From positions 1 through 10,673 of the forward strand of contig QHUD01000143.1 in the NCBI GenBank assembly GCA_003221085.1: DNA of 10,673 nt. Direction: 5' to 3'. This DNA comes from Gemmatimonadota bacterium. Lineage in GTDB: Bacteria; Gemmatimonadota; Gemmatimonadetes; Gemmatimonadales; GWC2-71-9. The first letter of the stretch is position 1, and each line of letters begins with the position of its first letter. Both the position numbers and the translations under genes were made by a program. Under the pieces are notes generated by a model that worked only from the letters and a program-made list of their open reading frames with translations, made no database searches and had not been told where the DNA came from. Positions 5,790 through 10,673 of the stretch are shown here, one piece after another.

Positions 5790-8326
5790 GCGCCGAGCGC
5801 CTCGCGCCGGCGGCGCGCGAGCTGGTGCGCGCCGAGATCGCGGCCGCTCGGGGGCGGGAAGTATCGTTCGTAGCGTGCCTCGATCCGGACGGCCTGATCG
5901 TGGACGCGCGGGTCGTGGCCCGCGGGACGGTGGACGCCGTGCTCGCCCGCCCGGGGATCGCGGTGCGGGGCGAGCTGCTGCTCCACAACCATCCGAGCGG
6001 CGTGCTCGAGCCGTCGGGCGCGGACCTGAGCGTGGCGGCGCGGCTGCACGACGGCGGCGTCGGATTCGCGATCGTGGACAACGACGTCACCGACTGCTAC
6101 GTGGTGGTCGAGTGCCCGCGGCCGCGCGCCACCACGCGGATCGACGCGATCGACGTCGCGGCGCTGCTCTCCCCCTCGGGCCCCGTGGCCCGCGCGCTCG
6201 GCAGCTTCGAGGATCGGCCCAGCCAGCGCGACATGGCGGCGTACGTCGCCGACCTCTACAACGACGGCGGTATCGGCATGCTGGAAGCCGGGACCGGGGT
6301 GGGGAAGTCGTTCGCATATCTGGTGCCCGCGCTCGTGTGGGCCCGCGAGAACGGCGAACGGACCGTCGTGTCCACCAACACCATCAACCTGCAGGAGCAG
6401 CTCGTGGGCAAGGATCTCCCGATCCTCGCCCGCGCGCTCGGCACGGGCGATCATGCGCCGACGTTTGCGCTGCTCAAGGGGTGGCGCAATTACATCTGCC
6501 TCTCGCGGCTCGAGCAGGCGCGCGAGCAGGGGGACTCGCTGTTCGAAGACGAGCGCCGGGCGGAGCTGGACGGCCTGGCGGCGTGGGCCGCCCGGACGAG
6601 CGACGGCTCGCTCGCCGACCTCACGGACGAGCCCAGCGCCGACGTGTGGGACGCGGTGGCGGCGGAATCGGATCTGTGCACGCGGCTCAAGTGCCCCCAT
6701 TTCGACCGCTGTTTCCTGTTCCAGGCGCGGCGGCGCGCGGCGGAAGCGGACATCGTGGTCGTCAACCACCATCTGCTCGCGTCGGACCTGGCCGTGCGTA
6801 TGGCGTCCGACAACTGGCAGGAGGCAGCCGTGCTTCCGCCGTACCGGCGGCTCATCCTCGACGAGGCGCATCACATCGAAGACGTGGCCGCCATGCATCT
6901 GGGCGCGCAGGTCAGCATGCTCGGCGTGCAGCGGCTCCTGTCCCGGCTCGAGAAGAACGGGCGCGGGCTCCTGCCCACGCTGCGCTCGGTGCTGTTCGGG
7001 CGCGACGATCTCCTGTCGGCGGCGAGTCGCGAGCTGGCGCAGCAGGGACTGAGCGACGCGCTGGCGGCGGCGCGCCGCGCGGCAGACGACGTGTTCACCC
7101 GGCTGGCGCGACGCCTCGACGGCGAGCCGGGTCCGGCGCCGGTGCTCCGACTGCGCGACGAGTTTCTCGCGGATGCGGTGTGGGACGAAGGGTTGGGCGT
7201 GGCGCTCGACAATCTGTTGCTCGGGTTCTCGCGTCTCTCGGAGGGCGCGGCGATGATCGCGGATCGGCTGGCGGTCGACGATCCTTCGGAGCGGCGCGCC
7301 CAGCTCGTCGGCGAGCTCCATGGCGTCGTGCGGCGGCTCGACGCGGCGGCCGCGGGTCTCACGGCGACGTTGCGGCCTCCGGCCGCCGGCGTCGCGGCGG
7401 TGCGCTGGCTGGAGCGGCGCGGCCGGAAGACCCCGAACGTCTCCCTCGCCGCCGTGCCCCTCGACCTGGCGCCCATCCTCAAGGAGAGCCTGTTCGACCG
7501 GACCGAGACGGTGGTGCTCACGAGCGCCACCCTCGCGGCGGGAGGAGACTTCGGTTTCCTCGAGGAGCGACTCGGACTCGACCTGCCGCCGGCGCGGACC
7601 ACGGTGCGCGAGATCCATGCGTCTCCGTTCGACTACGCCTCGCAGTGTCTGTTCGGGATCCCCACCGATCTCCCCGAGCCGCGCGACGACGAATCGGGCC
7701 ACGGCGCCGCCGTGGCGCGGGTCCTCGTGGAGCTGGCCCACGCGTCCGACGGCGGCATGTTCGCGCTGTTCACGAGCCACGCGGCCCTGCGGCGCGCGGC
7801 CGACGCGGTGCGCGCCTCGATCGGGGGCCGCTGGCCCTTGTTCGTGCAGGGCGAGGGGCAGCGCGACCACCTGCTGCGGCGCTTCCGGGAGGCGGGCTCG
7901 GGGATTCTGTTGGGAACCGACTCGTTCTGGGAGGGCGTTGACGTACCGGGACGCGCGCTGCGCGTGCTGATCCTCGCGAAGCTCCCCTTCAAGGTCCCGA
8001 CGGAGCCGCTCACGGCCGCGCGGTTGGAGCGCCTGGAGGCCCGGGGCCTCAACGGCTTCGTGCACTATCTGGTCCCCAATGCCGCCCTGAAGCTCAAGCA
8101 GGGCTTCGGGCGTCTGATTCGCAGCCGTGGCGACGTGGGCGCGGTCGTGCTGCTGGACCCTCGGGTGGTGACCAAGCGGTACGGCGCGATGATCCTCGAA
8201 GGGTTGCCACCCGCGACGCGGCTCGTGGGCCCCTGGGCGGATGTGCGTGGCGCCTGCGAGGAGTTCTTTGCGCGGCACGGGATTGGAGCGGAAACGGGGG
8301 CGGTAGAGGGCGGGAGGGGGCGGTAG
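5786..8326 (+). CDS. dinG: RadC-like JAMM domain fused to DinG/XPD-family Fe-S helicase
   Basis: Predicted ATP-dependent 5'-3' DNA helicase (superfamily 2, DinG/XPD group), 846 residues. I chose GTG 5786, which overlaps the upstream stop as GTGA; the open frame runs further upstream but lies inside the previous gene. Residues about 20-110 are a RadC-like JAMM metal-binding domain: REVSF (candidate Glu25), ARGTVDAVLARPG, then HNHPSGVLEPSGAD with His67, His69 and Asp80 in H-x-H-x10-D spacing. Helicase motifs follow: Walker A EAGTGVGKS (Lys174), TNTINLQEQL, four cysteines 238, 298, 303 and 309, VNHHLL, DEAHH (Asp359, Glu360), TSATL (579-583), GTDSFWEGVDVPG, and QGFGRLIRS with arginine-finger candidates. 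The C-x4-C-x5-C spacing equals that of the E. coli DinG 4Fe-4S ligands as I remember them. Likely role: unwinding R-loops or damaged DNA. The JAMM activity (nuclease or peptidase) is unknown. Confidence 0.93.
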   Translation: MSAERLAPAARELVRAEIAAARGREVSFVACLDPDGLIVDARVVARGTVDAVLARPGIAVRGELLLHNHPSGVLEPSGADLSVAARLHDGGVGFAIVDNDVTDCYVVVECPRPRATTRIDAIDVAALLSPSGPVARALGSFEDRPSQRDMAAYVADLYNDGGIGMLEAGTGVGKSFAYLVPALVWARENGERTVVSTNTINLQEQLVGKDLPILARALGTGDHAPTFALLKGWRNYICLSRLEQAREQGDSLFEDERRAELDGLAAWAARTSDGSLADLTDEPSADVWDAVAAESDLCTRLKCPHFDRCFLFQARRRAAEADIVVVNHHLLASDLAVRMASDNWQEAAVLPPYRRLILDEAHHIEDVAAMHLGAQVSMLGVQRLLSRLEKNGRGLLPTLRSVLFGRDDLLSAASRELAQQGLSDALAAARRAADDVFTRLARRLDGEPGPAPVLRLRDEFLADAVWDEGLGVALDNLLLGFSRLSEGAAMIADRLAVDDPSERRAQLVGELHGVVRRLDAAAAGLTATLRPPAAGVAAVRWLERRGRKTPNVSLAAVPLDLAPILKESLFDRTETVVLTSATLAAGGDFGFLEERLGLDLPPARTTVREIHASPFDYASQCLFGIPTDLPEPRDDESGHGAAVARVLVELAHASDGGMFALFTSHAALRRAADAVRASIGGRWPLFVQGEGQRDHLLRRFREAGSGILLGTDSFWEGVDVPGRALRVLILAKLPFKVPTEPLTAARLERLEARGLNGFVHYLVPNAALKLKQGFGRLIRSRGDVGAVVLLDPRVVTKRYGAMILEGLPPATRLVGPWADVRGACEEFFARHGIGAETGAVEGGRGR

Positions 8327-8340
8327 CGGGCGGTGACGGG
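8296..8340 (+). repeat. 20-bp G-rich tandem repeat across the helicase stop codon
   Basis: Two 20-bp units, 8296-8315 and 8316-8335, both begin GGGGGCGGTAG and differ at a few later positions; a further CGGG follows. The second unit supplies the TAG stop (8324-8326); in the first unit the same bases are read out of frame as GTA GAG. The G-tracts could also form a quadruplex. It looks like local slippage that created or moved the protein's C terminus. Confidence 0.65.
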
Positions 8341-8401
8341 TTGCGCAGATCGAGGGTAAATTCTCAGGGCATCTCGCGCGTATATCCTCAGAGGACACGG
8401 C
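8327..8401 (+). promoter_or_regulatory. Intergenic gap with possible promoter and RBS for the aminotransferase
   Basis: This is the only non-coding gap in the window and its least GC-rich stretch. TATATC at 8381-8386 could serve as a -10 box, but I see no -35 at good spacing (TTCTCA at 8361 is 14 bases away, too close), and a start there would leave a leader of only about ten bases. AGAGGA at 8390-8395, six bases before GTG 8402, is a good ribosome binding site. No clear terminator with a T-run is present. Confidence 0.35.
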
Positions 8402-9571
8402 GTGACCCAGTTCAGCAAGCGATTGGCGGCGCTCCCGAGCTACCCGATGGCCGAGATTCCGGCGATCAAGCGCCGGCTCGTCCAGCAGGGAGTCGACGTC
8501 ATCGACGTCGGGGCGGGGGACGCCGACTTCGCGCCGCCGGAAGTCGCGGTGGAAGCGTTGGCGCATGCCGTCCGCGACCCGGCGATGAGCCGCTATGCGT
8601 TTCAGCTCGGCCTGCCGGCGTTTCGCGAGGCGGCCGCCGCGTACATGAAGCGGCGGTTCGGCGTGCGGTTCGATCCCTTCACCGAGCTGCATCCGCTCAT
8701 CGGCTCGAAGGAGGGCATCGCGCATCTCGCCACGGCGCTGCTCGATCCGGGGGATGTGGCGATCGTCCCCGAGCCGGGCTATGCCGTGTACGAGGGCGGG
8801 ACCGTGCTGGCGGGCGCCGAGCCGTACCGCTACGCGCTGACGCCGCGAACGGGGTTCCTGCTGGAGATGGACGAGATCCCCTCCGATGTGCTGCGCCGCG
8901 CCAAGCTCGTGTACCTGAACTACCCCAACAATCCCACCGCTAGCGTCGCGCCCCGCGAATACCTTGAGCGCACGGTCGCGTTCTGCCGGAAGCACGGAAT
9001 CGTCATCGCGTACGACAATCCCTACTGCGAGATCACGTTCGACGACCACGTGGCGCCCAGCATCTTCGAGATCGCGGGCGCGCGCGACATCGCGGTCGAG
9101 TTCCACTCGCTGTCCAAGACGTTCTGCATGACCGGGTGGCGGCTCGCGTGGGCCGCGGGGCGACCGGAGCTCATCGCCGCGCTCGCGCGCGTGAAAAACT
9201 ACGTGGATACAGGCGCGTTTCTCGCGGTGCAGGCGGCGGGGGCGGCGGTGCTGCCACAGGCGGAGACGCTGGCGCGCGGCTACGTTGCCCGCTTCAAGGA
9301 GCGGCGCGATGCGATGCTGCCGGTGCTCCGCACCCAGGGGTTCGAGCCCGAGACGCCCGAGGCCACCATGTATGTGTGGGTGCCGCTCCCCGAGGGCGTC
9401 CCGTCCGCGGGGTTCGCGCGGCGCGCGCTCATGGAGGCGGGCGTGGTGACGCTCGCCGGCAGCGGGTTCGGGGCGGGTGGGGAAGGGTTCTTCCGGATCG
9501 CGCTCACGGTCGGCACGCCGCGGCTGGTCGAGGCCGCCGAGCGGCTGGGAAAGGTGCTGGCCGCTGTTTGA
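8402..9571 (+). CDS. PLP-dependent class I/II aminotransferase, DapL/AlaC-like
   Basis: Cytoplasmic fold-type I aminotransferase of 389 residues, a normal full length. GTG 8402 is chosen because AGAGGA lies six bases upstream and the protein starts as the family does (SKRLAALPSYPMAEIPAIKRR). Visible active-site elements: YAFQLGLPAFREA (substrate-loop region), GSKEGIAHL phosphate-binding turn at 101-109, YLNYPNNPTA with Asn177, AYDNPYCEITFD with Asp205 and Tyr208, HSLSKTFCMTGWRLAW with the PLP-binding Lys239, and FFRIALT with the carboxylate-binding Arg365. HSLSKT-x-x-MTGWR and DNPYCEITFD resemble LL-diaminopimelate aminotransferase and alanine/aspartate aminotransferases of that subgroup, so a role in lysine and peptidoglycan precursor synthesis or in alanine metabolism is possible. 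Sequence alone does not settle the substrate. It follows the helicase after a 75-bp gap and touches the next gene. Confidence 0.92.
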   Translation: MTQFSKRLAALPSYPMAEIPAIKRRLVQQGVDVIDVGAGDADFAPPEVAVEALAHAVRDPAMSRYAFQLGLPAFREAAAAYMKRRFGVRFDPFTELHPLIGSKEGIAHLATALLDPGDVAIVPEPGYAVYEGGTVLAGAEPYRYALTPRTGFLLEMDEIPSDVLRRAKLVYLNYPNNPTASVAPREYLERTVAFCRKHGIVIAYDNPYCEITFDDHVAPSIFEIAGARDIAVEFHSLSKTFCMTGWRLAWAAGRPELIAALARVKNYVDTGAFLAVQAAGAAVLPQAETLARGYVARFKERRDAMLPVLRTQGFEPETPEATMYVWVPLPEGVPSAGFARRALMEAGVVTLAGSGFGAGGEGFFRIALTVGTPRLVEAAERLGKVLAAV

Positions 9572-9720
9572 GATTCGCAGGCCCTCGCGCGAGTTTCGGC
9601 GGCTCACCTGGGTCGTCAGCGGCGTGGTGCACGTGGCGATCGTCATCGTGGCGTTCAGCGGGTCGTGGCGGATCGACCGGCCGCAGGGACTGATCACGAT
9701 CATTCCGCCGGCGCGCCCCC
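9564..9720 (+). other. N-terminal membrane-anchor segment of the downstream gene, in a different frame
   Basis: In the frame with codons starting at multiples of three, this segment reads FEIRRPSREFRRLTWVV and then a hydrophobic stretch, GVVHVAIVIVAF, followed by SWRIDRPQGLITIIPPA. That is a basic cytoplasmic end, one membrane helix and the start of a proline-rich linker, as in TonB-like anchored proteins. Codons here end almost always in G or C, while the downstream gene's frame over the same bases does not look coding. GGGAAAGG (9547-9554) could be its RBS, but the start is unclear: CTG 9564, ATT 9573, or GTG 9624, which would clip the anchor. The frame stops at 9798-9800. It is most likely the true beginning of the following gene. 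Confidence 0.55.
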
Positions 9721-10312
9721 ACGACCCATCCCGGCCCCGGTCGGAAAGCCCGACTCGACGCTCGCCGCGAGCCCCGCCGCAGTCGGTCCCCACATCGTGA
9801 GCCCGCCACAGGTTGGCGACGGGCGGCTGTGGGTGCTGCCGCGCCCCGCACTGCCGTCCGACGTGGCGGACGCGTTGTACGAGCCCCAGGAGAGCCGCGA
9901 CACTACCGTGGTGCGCCGGCTGCGCGCCATGGTCGACTCCCTCAACGTGTTCATCGACCAGGATCAGCGCTCGCGGCAGCGCCCCGTCTGGACCACCGAC
10001 ATAGCGGGGAAGGTGTTCGGGATCGACTCGCAGTTCATCCACGTGGCGGGGATCAAGATTCCCACGGCGGCGCTGGCCCTGCTGCCGATCAACCTGCCCC
10101 AGGGGAACTACGGCGAGCAGATGCGGGCCCGCCAACTGGACGAGATGCGGCAGGACCTGATGCAAGCGGCGCGGCGCACCGAGACGCTCCGGCTGTTCAA
10201 GCAGTACGTGCGCGACCTGCGAGCGCGAAAGCAGGCGGAGCGGGACGCCGAGCGCCGGGCGCGGGGCGATACGACGGCGGTGAAGACGGATACCGTCAGG
10301 GTGGTGCCGTAG
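9665..10312 (+). CDS. Uncharacterised anchored protein, main (C-terminal) part of a frameshifted gene
   Basis: I do not recognise the family. The frame opens with GTG 9665, but its first 17 or so codons have mixed third positions and no visible RBS, so that start is probably artificial. From about 9716 it looks coding: a proline-rich linker (APPRPIPAPVGKPDS), then RLWVLPRPALPSDVADALYEPQESRDTTVVRRLRAMVDSLN (split here into beta-rich and helical parts), a compact segment with VWTTDIAGKVFGIDSQ and FIHVAGIKIPTAALALLPIN, and a strongly charged helical tail rich in Arg, Glu and Gln. With the anchor segment encoded just upstream in another frame, the whole would be a bitopic inner-membrane protein with a periplasmic domain. 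Its stop lies 17 bp inside the convergent gltX end. Frameshift, assembly error and translational slippage all remain possible. Confidence 0.7.
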   Translation: MADRPAAGTDHDHSAGAPPRPIPAPVGKPDSTLAASPAAVGPHIVSPPQVGDGRLWVLPRPALPSDVADALYEPQESRDTTVVRRLRAMVDSLNVFIDQDQRSRQRPVWTTDIAGKVFGIDSQFIHVAGIKIPTAALALLPINLPQGNYGEQMRARQLDEMRQDLMQAARRTETLRLFKQYVRDLRARKQAERDAERRARGDTTAVKTDTVRVVP

Positions 10313-10673
10313 TCGCCGCTTGCAATCGCTTCAGCGCCGCCTCTTTCCCCACCACGTACAGCAGCTCGTTCACCGGCTCCGATACCGTACCGCCCGTCAG
10401 CGCGATGCGGATCGGCTGGAAGATCTTCCCCGCCGCAACACCCTTCTGCTCGGCGAGCGCGCGCAGCCGTCGCTCGAGCTGCTCCGGCGTCCAGTCCGTG
10501 TCCTTGAGCGCCGCGAGGCTCGCCTCGAGGGACGCCTTGTAGCCGGCCGGATCCTTCGCGATTTCTTTCTGCGCCTTCTCGTCAACGACGACGTGCTTCG
10601 GGTCGAGCCGGGCCGCCACCTGGCGCGCGACATCGAGCGTCGTGCGTGACCGGGTCTTCACGGCGGCGATCGC
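10296..10673 (-). CDS. gltX: Glutamyl-tRNA synthetase, C-terminal part (partial)
   Basis: The visible 125 codons are the anticodon-binding, C-terminal helical domain of a class I glutamyl-tRNA synthetase, which charges tRNA-Glu with glutamate in the cytoplasm. The diagnostic stretch is GKIFQPIRIALTGGTVSEP, followed by ELLYVVGKEAALKRL near the end, as in bacterial GltX. The upstream part TRSRTTLDVARQVAARLD and the DTDWTPEQLERRLRALAEQKG helix also fit. The frame stays open to the window's right edge (GCG ATC GCC GCC before the internal GTG at 10661), so the catalytic Rossmann domain with its HIGH and KMSKS motifs lies off-window. The stop TGA (10298-10296) lies inside the convergent gene. A GluRS-like or GlnRS homologue is the alternative, less likely from this C terminus. 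Confidence 0.88.
   Translation of the reverse strand, partial: AIAAVKTRSRTTLDVARQVAARLDPKHVVVDEKAQKEIAKDPAGYKASLEASLAALKDTDWTPEQLERRLRALAEQKGVAAGKIFQPIRIALTGGTVSEPVNELLYVVGKEAALKRLQAATTAPP

Noticed and set aside
5875..7941. A 688-codon plus-strand frame inside the helicase gene.
   Set aside because: Arg/Gly/Ala-rich out-of-frame shadow; the helicase frame carries every motif of the family.
8341..8386. TTGCGC (8341) with TAAATT (8357) as a -35/-10 promoter.
   Set aside because: The spacing is only about 10 bases, too short for a sigma-70-type promoter.
9477..9563. Start of the anchored protein at GTG 9477, inside the aminotransferase gene.
   Set aside because: The frame is open, but the added residues are Ser/Arg/Gly-rich out-of-frame reading of the aminotransferase, with its conserved FFRIALT motif on the other frame.
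5726..10165. A 1479-codon open frame on the minus strand spanning the helicase, the gap and the aminotransferase genes.
   Set aside because: Its product is low-complexity Arg/His/Gly/Ala sequence with no motif, and it lies antisense to genes with clear domains. High third-position GC on the plus strand removes stops from this antisense frame.
10264..10317. Bulged inverted repeat with inner hairpin as a bidirectional terminator.
   Set aside because: Pairing is imperfect, the inner stem is only 5 bp, and there is no T-run on either strand; it lies wholly in coding sequence.

Overview
The window is very GC-rich, gene-dense bacterial DNA, with most codons ending in G or C. The first gene has the architecture of DUF4175 proteins (a beta-rich periplasmic part, then a long Ala/Gln/Arg-rich coiled coil). 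It is followed by a TPR protein and a Tat-exported protein of a family I know from Bacteroidota-type genomes. Together with the base composition, this makes Gemmatimonadota or a close relative the most likely source. That is inference from gene content only; no rRNA or other marker gene is present.

Layout: (1) 3-2714, DUF4175-like envelope protein, open at its 5' end. (2) 2695-4491, exported TPR protein; its translated 5' end carries an array of four tetraloop hairpins. (3) 4488-5789, Tat-exported protein with a possible class I glutamine-amidotransferase-like fold. (4) 5786-8326, DinG/XPD-type iron-sulphur helicase fused to an N-terminal RadC-like JAMM domain. (5) 75-bp gap, 8327-8401. (6) 8402-9571, PLP-dependent class I/II aminotransferase of the DapL/AlaC type. 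(7) about 9564-10312, an inner-membrane-anchored, proline-linker protein of unknown function, apparently split by a frameshift near 9716-9724. (8) 10296-10673 on the minus strand, the C-terminal end of glutamyl-tRNA synthetase, converging on gene 7 with a 17-bp overlap.

Genes 1-4 overlap by 20, 4 and 4 bp (the last two as ATGA and GTGA), so they look like one translationally coupled operon. Genes 1-3 plausibly act together in the envelope. The helicase is an unexpected fourth member. There is no gene-free stretch above 75 bp, and I see no tRNA, rRNA, insertion sequence or CRISPR array.

The points most worth a second look are the JAMM-DinG fusion, the hairpin array inside the TPR gene's signal region, the octamer repeat and inverted repeat at the start of gene 3, and the frameshift in gene 7.
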